This document shows positions 1 to 6,219 of a DNA stretch of 14,717 bases, piece after piece. The notes under the pieces were generated by a model. That model ran no database searches. It was not told where the DNA came from and saw nothing but the letters and a program-made list of their open reading frames with translations. Both the position numbers and the translations under genes were made by a program. Source of the stretch: an uncultured Bacteroidales bacterium (lineage in GTDB: Bacteria; Bacteroidota; Bacteroidia; Bacteroidales; UBA932); assembly GCA_937899055.1 (NCBI GenBank), contig CALBPX010000127.1:1-14717 (forward strand). The letters run 5' to 3'. Each line of letters begins with the position of its first letter. Position 1 is the first letter of the stretch.

Positions 1-51
1 CGCGACCCCAACCTTGGCAAGGTTGTGCTCTACCAACTGAGCTATTTCCGC
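1..51 (-). tRNA. tRNA-Gly (anticodon GCC), 3' part cut off by the window edge
   Basis: Read on the minus strand from base 51, the sequence folds as the first 51 bases of a tRNA: acceptor strand GCGGAAA, TA, D-stem GCTC/GAGC with an AGTTGGTA loop, anticodon stem CAACC/GGTTG enclosing the loop TTGCCAA, then the variable loop and the start of the T stem. Anticodon positions 34-36 are GCC (window 16-18 on the complementary strand), which decodes GGC/GGU glycine codons. The T arm, 3' acceptor strand and any encoded CCA lie outside the window. A strong promoter sits just upstream (63-93), so this is probably the first gene of its transcript. Identity is seen directly; completeness cannot be judged. 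Confidence 0.95.
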
Positions 52-62
52 ATTTGGGACTG

Positions 63-93
63 CAAATATAGTAATCTTTATCTGTTCTGCAAA
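63..93 (-). promoter_or_regulatory. Bacteroidota-type promoter of tRNA-Gly
   Basis: On the minus strand there is a -33 TTTG (window 90-93), a 19-base spacer, and a -7 element TATATTTG (window 63-70), matching the TTTG-N19-TAnnTTTG consensus used by the primary sigma factor of Bacteroidota. The tRNA 5' end lies 12 bases downstream, leaving only a few bases of 5' leader. This is the best consensus promoter in the window and supports the taxonomic call. Confidence 0.8.
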
Positions 94-130
94 AAATTTT
101 TTCATCGCTGAGAAATAAGGAACAGATTCT

Positions 131-138
131 TAACTTTG
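131..138 (+). promoter_or_regulatory. -7 element TAACTTTG immediately before the GHL10 hydrolase
   Basis: TAACTTTG matches TAnnTTTG. Its last base is only four bases before the ATG at 143, so transcription from it would start at or next to the start codon and give a leaderless or nearly leaderless mRNA. No clear -33 TTTG is seen at the expected 19-21 base spacing, so the element may be weak or coincidental. Confidence 0.45.
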
Positions 139-142
139 GGGT

Positions 143-1756
143 ATGAAAAGTACATTTCCCTATCGCATCTTATGCATCTGCGCCGCCCTGAGCCTTTCCT
201 GCGGCATTGCATTTTCCCAGCAGAACAACAGAAGCAAAGTATTCAACCCCCTGACAGACAAGGTTGAAGTGAACCATGAATTCCGCGGAGTCTGGCTTAC
301 CACGGTAAGAGGCTCGGACTGGCCGAGAAAAATCCATGTCAACCTTTCAAGGCTGAAAGGAGAATCGCGCCAGGAACAGAAACAGAGGATAGAACGGCAG
401 AGAGATTCGCAGAAGAGAGCCCTCGTGGATGTCATTACAAAGATCAAAGAAACCGGAAGCAATGTTGTAATAATGCAACTGTGCTGCAATTCAGAAACCT
501 ACTACAAGTCAAAGATTCTTCCATGGGACCACAACCTCACCGGCGTTCAGGGAGAGGACCCCGGCTATGACCCGCTGAAGCTTGCCATAGAAACGGCCCA
601 CGGTCTGGGAATGCAGATTCATGGATGGTTCAACCCCATGAGGGTGGGCAGCGTTGACAGCAAAAGGGTTAAGAAGCACCCATGTTACAAACACCCGGAC
701 CGTGTAATAACTTACGGAAAGACAATGTACTGGAACCCGGGTAACCCGGAAGTTATACAGTATCTGTATGACCTTATCTATGAGGTTATGAGCAACTATG
801 ACCTGGACGGGGCTCACATAGACGACTTTTTCTATCCGGACGGGCTGAGAGAAAAACTTGAACTGCTGCCAAAACTCAGAGACAGCCTGAAGACCCTTAC
901 AGACAAAGACCAGATTGCCGCACTCAAAAAGACCATAAACAGCCTCAGCGATAACCGCAAGTGGAACGACGAGGCCTGGTACAATAAATACGGCAACGGA
1001 AAGGAGCTTGGCCGCTGGAGAGAAGAGAATGTGAACAAGATAGTTGCAGCAATGCACAAAGCCGTGCATGATGCCAAGCCCGATGCAGTCTTTGGAGTGT
1101 CTCCGGGCGGAAGGCTGGTAAATACCCAGAAACTCTATGCCGATCCTCAGTACTGGATTGCAGAAGGCAGCATAGACTACCTTGCACCCCAAATCTACTG
1201 GCAGCACGGCCACCGGATTGCGGATTTTAAAAAGGTGCTGGACAGTTGGGAACCTATAATGAAGGGAGTGCCGTGCCTGCCCGGACTGGCAGCATACCGC
1301 TACAAAGAAAAAGGCTTTGACACAATGGACGAATACAGCGTTCAGGTTGAGGAATGCCGGCAGGCAGACTATGTTCAGGGCAATATCTGGTTTACCGCAC
1401 ACAGTCTGTTCCGTCCTGATTTCATGGAACATCTTAAAGGAAAGATTTACCCCTATCCGAGCCTTGTTCCAAAACTTGGAACATCTTCGGACGTCACCCC
1501 CGCAGCCGTAACCCTGACATGCAGCAACTCCGTACTCAAATGGGAAAAATCGGCCTCGGCAAAAAGCTATGCCATCTATAAGCTCTACATCAGCGGATAT
1601 TCGCCGGACGGGTTCTCCGCCATCTGGCAGGGAGGGCTTGTAGGCCAGACCGCAGACACCGAATTTGCAGTGCAGGACAAGGCCGAGAACTATGTTGTAG
1701 TAGCCCTCAACGGCAAGGAAAAATCACATCCGAGCAACGTGGTATTTGTACGCTGA
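143..1756 (+). CDS. Secreted family-10-like glycoside hydrolase (GHL10/DUF187), periplasmic
   Basis: The 537-residue protein has an N-terminal signal peptide (residues 1 to about 26, basic start, hydrophobic core, AFS-QQ cleavage site). The cysteine at residue 20 does not sit in a proper lipobox, so periplasmic release is more likely than lipidation. Residues 45-440 carry the hallmarks of the GHL10/DUF187 (YngK-like) barrel: EFRGVWLTTV (46-55), a conserved segment ending IHGWFNPMR (159-167), DGAHIDDFFYPDG (222-234, acidic residues at a barrel strand end), FGVSPGGR (317-324) and DYLAPQIYW (345-353). Residues of about 455-537 look like a fibronectin-III-like beta domain. A lysine/leucine-rich helical stretch (about 236-273) follows the HIDDFF motif and looks like an insertion. 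Substrate is unknown; the family is thought to act on cell-wall or other glycans. The intact signal peptide supports the chosen start. The gene converges on pheS with an 11-base gap. Confidence 0.85.
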   Translation: MKSTFPYRILCICAALSLSCGIAFSQQNNRSKVFNPLTDKVEVNHEFRGVWLTTVRGSDWPRKIHVNLSRLKGESRQEQKQRIERQRDSQKRALVDVITKIKETGSNVVIMQLCCNSETYYKSKILPWDHNLTGVQGEDPGYDPLKLAIETAHGLGMQIHGWFNPMRVGSVDSKRVKKHPCYKHPDRVITYGKTMYWNPGNPEVIQYLYDLIYEVMSNYDLDGAHIDDFFYPDGLREKLELLPKLRDSLKTLTDKDQIAALKKTINSLSDNRKWNDEAWYNKYGNGKELGRWREENVNKIVAAMHKAVHDAKPDAVFGVSPGGRLVNTQKLYADPQYWIAEGSIDYLAPQIYWQHGHRIADFKKVLDSWEPIMKGVPCLPGLAAYRYKEKGFDTMDEYSVQVEECRQADYVQGNIWFTAHSLFRPDFMEHLKGKIYPYPSLVPKLGTSSDVTPAAVTLTCSNSVLKWEKSASAKSYAIYKLYISGYSPDGFSAIWQGGLVGQTADTEFAVQDKAENYVVVALNGKEKSHPSNVVFVR

Positions 1757-1767
1757 CAAAAGTTGGA

Positions 1768-2796
1768 CTAAAGTACGCTCTTGAACTCTTTGAGGAAGCG
1801 GACGTCGTTCTCAAAATAGTGACGCAGGTCGTTGACCATCCATTTCAGCATGGCTATGCGCTCTATGCCCATACCGAATGCAAATCCGGTGTATTTTGTA
1901 CTGTCTATACCGCTGGCTTCCAGAACATTTGGATCTACCATTCCGGCACCCATGATTTCCAGCCAACCGGTTCCCTTACAGATGTTGCAGCCCTTGCCTC
2001 CGCAGATGTTGCAGCTTATGTCCACCTCTGTGCTGGGCTCCGTAAACGGAAAGTAAGACGGCCTCATGCGGATCTGGGTCTGAGGCCCGAACATCTCCTG
2101 AACAAAAAGCAATATAGACTGTTTGAGGTCTGCAAAACTTACTCCCTCATCTATGTACAGCCCCTCCACCTGATGGAAGATACAGTGGGCGCGGGCGCTT
2201 ATGGCCTCGTTGCGGAACACCCTTCCCGGGCATACAACCCTGATAGGAGGCTGCTGGCGCTCCATAGTCCTGACCTGAACACTTGAGGTATGGGTTCTCA
2301 GGAGTATGGGATCGTCGCCTTCCGGATTGATAAAGAAAGTGTCCTGCATATCTCTTGCCGGATGCTCCGGAGGAAAGTTGAGGGCGGAGAACACATGCCA
2401 GTCGTCCTCAATCTCAGGACCTTCAGCCACGGCAAAGCCGAACTTTGAAAATATGCTCAGGATTTCTTCCCTTACCAGCGATATCGGATGCCTGGTTCCA
2501 AGTTCAAAGGCATAACCCGGCTTTGTAAAGTCTGTTTTGGTATCGGTTTCCAGAACATCGGCAAAGGATTCCCTAAGAGATTCTATCTTCTCGGCGGCCT
2601 TGGTCTTAAGTTCATTCAGATGCCGTCCGAACTCTCTTTTTAGTTCCGGCTGAATGGAACGGAATTCGTCAAACAGACGGGTAATCTCGCCCTTCTTTCC
2701 AAGAAGTTTAACTCTCAAATCCTCAACATCCTGAAGTTTTTCAGCACGGAACTGCTCTATCCTGTCAAGCAGATTTTCAATATCTTTCCTATCCAT
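1768..2796 (-). CDS. pheS: Phenylalanine--tRNA ligase alpha subunit
   Basis: This is the catalytic alpha chain of cytosolic PheRS, which charges tRNA-Phe as an alpha2-beta2 enzyme with PheT; pheT is not in the window. The 342 residues match the usual length. Residues 1-90 form the N-terminal coiled-coil arm (charged, leucine-rich). The class II core follows: GTRHPIS (100-106), EGPEIEDDWHVF (125-136), LRTHTSSVQ (166-174), the motif 2 region with GRVFRNEAISARA (191-203) and FHQVEG (207-212), MRPSYFPFTEPS (244-255) and motif 3 FGMGIERIAML (307-317). A CxxC-x4-CxxC cluster (C262, C265, C270, C273) sits just before GWLEIMGAGMV and could bind zinc; such inserts occur in part of the PheS family. The gene has its own -7 element at 2819-2826, so it need not depend on the upstream arcA transcript. 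Confidence 0.97.
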   Translation of the reverse strand: MDRKDIENLLDRIEQFRAEKLQDVEDLRVKLLGKKGEITRLFDEFRSIQPELKREFGRHLNELKTKAAEKIESLRESFADVLETDTKTDFTKPGYAFELGTRHPISLVREEILSIFSKFGFAVAEGPEIEDDWHVFSALNFPPEHPARDMQDTFFINPEGDDPILLRTHTSSVQVRTMERQQPPIRVVCPGRVFRNEAISARAHCIFHQVEGLYIDEGVSFADLKQSILLFVQEMFGPQTQIRMRPSYFPFTEPSTEVDISCNICGGKGCNICKGTGWLEIMGAGMVDPNVLEASGIDSTKYTGFAFGMGIERIAMLKWMVNDLRHYFENDVRFLKEFKSVL

Positions 2797-2818
2797 TTCG
2801 TTTCTTTTTATCGGGGAG

Positions 2819-2826
2819 CAAATATA
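2819..2826 (-). promoter_or_regulatory. -7 element TATATTTG of pheS
   Basis: On the minus strand TATATTTG matches the Bacteroidota -7 consensus, 22 bases before the pheS ATG, which would give a short leader of roughly 15-18 bases. No clear -33 TTTG is visible upstream; instead the upstream spacer holds a 12-base palindrome (2833-2844). Confidence 0.55.
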
Positions 2827-2832
2827 CTGTTT

Positions 2833-2844
2833 TTATCGCGATAA
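2833..2844. promoter_or_regulatory. Perfect 12-base palindrome in the arcA-pheS gap
   Basis: TTATCGCGATAA is its own reverse complement. It lies between the arcA stop codon and the pheS -7 element, six bases upstream of the latter, i.e. between the -33 and -7 regions where a repressor would block polymerase. It is too short and lacks a T tract for a terminator. An operator role is inference. Confidence 0.3.
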
Positions 2845-2847
2845 GGA

Positions 2848-4143
2848 TTATACATCGTCTCTTGTTACCGGCATTGTCATACACCTTGCTCCGCCACCGC
2901 CTCTTGGAAGCTCGCTGCCCTCTATGGTGATGACGCACCTCTTTTCCTTTTCCAGATTTACCTTACCTTCTATCACATCGTCCGCCGTTACAATGTTGAA
3001 TCCGGCCTTATTCAGAGCATTCAGAGTGTGTACGTTACGCGCATAGGACAATATCTTTCCGGGGGCTATGGCAAAACTGTTGGCTCCGCTGTGCCATTGC
3101 TCGCGGTCGGCATTCCACTCGTCCTCATCTCCTCCGCAGAGCACAGGTTCCAGATCCTTGCCCAGCCTCTTCAGCGTAGAAAGCACATTCTGTTCGTCCC
3201 TGATTTTCTTTACCTTTCCGCCTTCTATGGTGATATGTACCGTACGGTACTGGTTGTCGTCCAGAATCAGCGGCTCGTAAATGAGGCACGCATCGCGGTC
3301 TATCATGGTAAATACCATGTCCATGTGGATGAAACTCTCTATATCGTCCGGCAGCTGCTGCACTATTATGTGCTTCTGCTCGCCGTCCGGGTCCTGACAG
3401 AATCGCTGGATGAGTTTGTCTATGCCCTGCGATGTTGTCCTGAGGCCATTGCCCACAAGCAGTATGTTCTTGTCTATGACCAGAATATCGCCGCCTTCAA
3501 CGCTTACGTTATTCTTAATTCCGCTGCCTGCAATTCCGCCTTCTCCGGCCCTCTCCTTGGAAAATTCGTTGGCGTCTATGATAGAGCAGTCGAACAGCCT
3601 GGGGTTGGAGAATATGGCTTCCATTATCAGCGATTCCCTCACCCTGACCTTGTTTGCCATTTTGCAGATGAGCACATCCTCGCCTATGGAGGCAGATGCA
3701 TCTCGAGTAAAATAGAAATTGTACAGCGGACTCAGAGCGTAATATTCATCTTTCAGGAACGCCGTAAGCGTATCTATCTTTGCCGGAAGGCCCTCCATCA
3801 GGAGCTTTGCCAGTTTTCTGGTAGGAGTCTGCCGCAGAAGGTCAAAATATTCGGGAACGTTTTCTATGGTGCAGATTCTCTTCAGAAGCATTCCGCGGTC
3901 TCCAGGGTCGTCCAATACAACTTCCAGCAAATCAGACACCTGATATGTCTTTGTCCATTTTTCCAGCACGCCTCTCAACTGCGCATATTCCTTCTGAGCT
4001 ATGGAAAGATTGAGTATATCGCTGTAAAGAGCCCGCTGAGCTATCCGTGGAGTCATGTTCTCCACTTCATCTCCGGGAGTGTGGAGGATTACACCCCTAA
4101 GCCTCCCTATTTCGCTGTGTACCTTTACTTTAATTGGTTCCAT
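2848..4143 (-). CDS. arcA: Arginine deiminase
   Basis: Hydrolyses L-arginine to L-citrulline and ammonia in the cytoplasm, the first step of the arginine deiminase pathway. The 431 residues are close to the family length. All parts of the guanidino-group-modifying active site are visible: FTRD with D148, EGGD with E216, the HxD pair H273/D275 and the catalytic cysteine C421 in GGGGARCMTMP near the C-terminus. The residue before the cysteine is Arg, as I recall from mycoplasma enzymes, rather than the His of the Pseudomonas enzyme. The start at 4143 gives the usual N-terminus leading into IGRLRGVILHTPGDE. It lies 9 bases downstream of the manC stop, so cotranscription with manC is likely, though the functions are unrelated. 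No arcB, arcC or arginine-ornithine antiporter gene is present in the window, so whether it supports ATP production or acid resistance cannot be said. Confidence 0.95.
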   Translation of the reverse strand: MEPIKVKVHSEIGRLRGVILHTPGDEVENMTPRIAQRALYSDILNLSIAQKEYAQLRGVLEKWTKTYQVSDLLEVVLDDPGDRGMLLKRICTIENVPEYFDLLRQTPTRKLAKLLMEGLPAKIDTLTAFLKDEYYALSPLYNFYFTRDASASIGEDVLICKMANKVRVRESLIMEAIFSNPRLFDCSIIDANEFSKERAGEGGIAGSGIKNNVSVEGGDILVIDKNILLVGNGLRTTSQGIDKLIQRFCQDPDGEQKHIIVQQLPDDIESFIHMDMVFTMIDRDACLIYEPLILDDNQYRTVHITIEGGKVKKIRDEQNVLSTLKRLGKDLEPVLCGGDEDEWNADREQWHSGANSFAIAPGKILSYARNVHTLNALNKAGFNIVTADDVIEGKVNLEKEKRCVITIEGSELPRGGGGARCMTMPVTRDDV

Positions 4144-4152
4144 ATAATAATT

Positions 4153-5247
4153 TTACAAGAATTCACCTAAGTTGCCGATGGCCAGGTCTGCCGTTATAGC
4201 CTTAATTTGTTTTTCGTCTCTGGGGCATACCAGAAGAACATCCGGAGTGTTTATCACTATAAAGTTCTCCAGCCCCTTGATTACCATCAGCTTATCCGGA
4301 GCGCTGGATACTACTATGCTGTTTTTTACATCGCTGAGCATCTTCTTTCCGGCATTTACAAGATTGCCGGAAGAATCCTTTTTGCCAAGGGCATAGAGGC
4401 TCTCCCAGGTTCCGAGGTCGCTCCAGCCGAAAGAAGCCTCAAACACACGGCAGCGCAAGGTCTTTTCCATTACCCCGTAATCTATTGAAACAGAAGCGCA
4501 TCCCTCATAAATTTCATCAACTTTCTGCTGCTCTTTTTCTGTATAGTAATACTCAGCGATATCCGCAAAGGACGCTGCAATGTCCGGAAGATAAGCCTCG
4601 AGTTCGGCCTTTATGGTCCTGAGGTTCCATACGAATATGCCTGAGTTCCATAAAAACTCCCCGCTGCTGTAGAGTACCTTTGCCATTTCCAAATCGGGTT
4701 TTTCCGTAAATGTCTTGACCTGATAAGAGGCATGGCCTCCGACTATTTCGGCCGTTGCCTTGTTGGCCTGGATGTAGCCGTACTGAGTTTCGGGGCGCGT
4801 GGGCTTTATGCCCAGCGTAAACAGACAGTCTGAATTGCAGGCATGGTTCAGCACCGTTTCCGTGGTTTCTAAAAATACATCCTCGTTGAGAATCAGATGA
4901 TCCGCCGGAGTTACCACAACCGCCGCATCCTTGTCTTTCTTGTAGAGTTTGTAGGTTGCATAGGCTATGCACGGGGCGGTGTTTCTCTTGAGGCTCTCCA
5001 GCAGGATGTTTTCCTTCGGAATCTGGGGAACCTGCTCAATTATAAGTTTTTCATACTGCTTTGAAGAAACTATCAGAATGTTTTCTGTGGGCACTATCTT
5101 GCTGAAACGGTCAACGGTAGCCTGAAGAAAAGACCTTCCGCTGCCTAGTATGTCAAGAAACTGTTTGGGATGGGCGTTGCGGGAAACTGGCCAGAAACGG
5201 CTCCCTACGCCACCCGCCATTATTATGCAATACTTGTTCGAAGCCAT
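4153..5247 (-). CDS. manC: Mannose-1-phosphate guanylyltransferase
   Basis: Makes GDP-mannose from mannose-1-phosphate and GTP, the donor for mannosylated and, via GDP-fucose, fucosylated glycans. The 364 residues cover only the nucleotidyltransferase and the short left-handed beta-helix-like tail; the C-terminal phosphomannose isomerase domain of bifunctional enzymes (about 470 residues) is absent. Seen motifs: the nucleotide-binding signature MAGGVGSRFWP followed by PKQF (residues 10-30), TPADHLI (113-119), FTEKP (180-184), NSGIFVW (201-207) and FGWSDLGTWESL (273-284). The start at 5247 places the GG signature near the N-terminus, as usual. It is followed 9 bases later by arcA. A weak terminator-like hairpin (5276-5292) lies between yraN and this gene, so it may begin its own transcript, but no convincing -7 element was found in the 62-base gap. 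Confidence 0.93.
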   Translation of the reverse strand: MASNKYCIIMAGGVGSRFWPVSRNAHPKQFLDILGSGRSFLQATVDRFSKIVPTENILIVSSKQYEKLIIEQVPQIPKENILLESLKRNTAPCIAYATYKLYKKDKDAAVVVTPADHLILNEDVFLETTETVLNHACNSDCLFTLGIKPTRPETQYGYIQANKATAEIVGGHASYQVKTFTEKPDLEMAKVLYSSGEFLWNSGIFVWNLRTIKAELEAYLPDIAASFADIAEYYYTEKEQQKVDEIYEGCASVSIDYGVMEKTLRCRVFEASFGWSDLGTWESLYALGKKDSSGNLVNAGKKMLSDVKNSIVVSSAPDKLMVIKGLENFIVINTPDVLLVCPRDEKQIKAITADLAIGNLGEFL

Positions 5248-5275
5248 ATTGTTCTAAAAAGTTTCACAAGTTAGT

Positions 5276-5292
5276 AAAAATCCCCGAAAGGA
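5276..5292 (-). terminator. Short UUCG-tetraloop hairpin with T-run after yraN
   Basis: On the minus strand TCCT-TTCG-GGGA forms a 4-base-pair stem (one G-T pair) closed by a UUCG tetraloop and is followed by five T residues, 18 bases after the yraN stop. The stem is very short, so termination would be partial at best; the call is tentative. Confidence 0.25.
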
Positions 5293-5309
5293 AAAAATTC
5301 CAAACCGCA

Positions 5310-5765
5310 TTACCACTGCGGACGGAAGGCATCGGGATAAAAACTCAAAATATGGCTGTCCTCGGTAAACTCTATGCTCACAACATCAAACACCACCTCT
5401 TCCCTGATATGCCGCAGGCGCACATAGGCATCGGCGGCCGAAATTAAAAAACGCTGCTTTTTGGCGTCAACCGTAAGCTGCGGAGCCACAACCGACGTTA
5501 TGGAATCCTCGGGCGATGAGGTCGTCCTGTAGCCGGCAACCCTGGAACGGACCTCCACGATATGAAGATAATTCTCCTGCGGGCCATTATGCAAAGGAAG
5601 GCCCTCTCCGTTCAGAAGAGGACCCTCCGCAATTATATCTACCTCAAGGTGGTGCAGCCTCCAGTTTCTTTCTTTTACGGTCAAACCGTGACTTTCTGCC
5701 CACCTGGCTGCAATGTCCTCAGCCCTCCGCCCCTTGCTTACGGTTGTTCCGGCTCTGTCCGTCAT
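5310..5765 (-). CDS. yraN: YraN/UPF0102 family nuclease-like protein
   Basis: A 151-residue protein with the UPF0102 layout: N-terminal KGRRAEDIAARW (11-22), KERNWR (31-36), the acidic pair E41/D43 in LEVDIIAE and EVRSR (71-75), then a helical C-terminal part. The E/D...ExK-like arrangement resembles restriction-endonuclease folds and Holliday-junction resolvases; here the usual Lys of EVK is Arg (R73). The loop between the two catalytic strands (about 47-67, rich in Gly, Pro and Asn) is longer than in typical members, which explains the size above the usual 115-130 residues. The family's biochemical role is not settled; a DNA-processing role is inference. Its ATG overlaps the carrier-protein stop codon by one base (TAATG), so translational coupling to that gene is likely even though the functions look unrelated. 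Confidence 0.85.
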   Translation of the reverse strand: MTDRAGTTVSKGRRAEDIAARWAESHGLTVKERNWRLHHLEVDIIAEGPLLNGEGLPLHNGPQENYLHIVEVRSRVAGYRTTSSPEDSITSVVAPQLTVDAKKQRFLISAADAYVRLRHIREEVVFDVVSIEFTEDSHILSFYPDAFRPQW

Positions 5766-6196
5766 TATTTCTTCCTGGGTTTCCGGAATGTTACCAGCAA
5801 GGCTCCTTTCGGGAGCGATTGGCCGACCTTTACATTGACCTCCCTGATTACTCCGTCTGCCGGAGCCTCAATGACGTTCATCATCTTCATGGCTTCGTAA
5901 ATCATGAGTTTTTCGCCTTTCTTTACACTCTGGCCGCTCTTTACGAATATCTCTATTACGGAACCCGGAATGTGGGAAAGCACTTTCAGAGGATCGGGAG
6001 CTTTCCAGGGCTTGCGCTCCAAGAATTTCTTTGTCAGATATGTCTTGTACTCACGGCCTTCCTCAGCAATACGGAACTTCTCTTTTGGGGCATTCGGCAT
6101 TACCACGGCATCGCTGATTTCGCCGAGTGTGTGCATTTCCTCCAACGGCTCCTGCTGCGGAACGTCTGATCTGATTTTAGTTTCTGCCATATTCAT
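5765..6196 (-). CDS. Biotin carboxyl carrier protein of an acyl-CoA carboxylase/decarboxylase
   Basis: A 143-residue carrier whose C-terminal half (about 74-138) is a biotinyl domain with the biotin-accepting lysine K104 in the EAMKM motif (101-105) and the mirrored half ending GALLVTF. The N-terminal 70 residues lack the Ala/Pro-rich hinge of fatty-acid-synthesis BCCP and instead contain TKKFLERKPWKAPDP (55-69), a feature I associate with carriers paired with propionyl- or methylmalonyl-CoA carboxyltransferases in Bacteroidota. The carboxyltransferase lies 23 bases upstream and probably is its partner: carboxyl groups are carried on biotin to or from the acyl-CoA. No biotin carboxylase gene is adjacent. 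A second in-frame ATG two codons in (6190) is an alternative start. Confidence 0.9.
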   Translation of the reverse strand: MNMAETKIRSDVPQQEPLEEMHTLGEISDAVVMPNAPKEKFRIAEEGREYKTYLTKKFLERKPWKAPDPLKVLSHIPGSVIEIFVKSGQSVKKGEKLMIYEAMKMMNVIEAPADGVIREVNVKVGQSLPKGALLVTFRKPRKK

Positions 6197-6219
6197 TCTG
6201 CTTTAAGATATTAGAACCA

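Noticed and set aside
143..220. Lipoprotein signal in the GHL10 hydrolase (Cys20)
   Set aside because: Residues before Cys20 (S17, L18, S19) do not fit the lipobox, and a normal signal-peptidase I site follows.
3028..4170. Long open frame (about 380 codons) antisense to arcA
   Set aside because: It is a frame shadow of arcA, whose active-site motifs are all intact; the antisense product has no recognisable domain and no promoter or start context.
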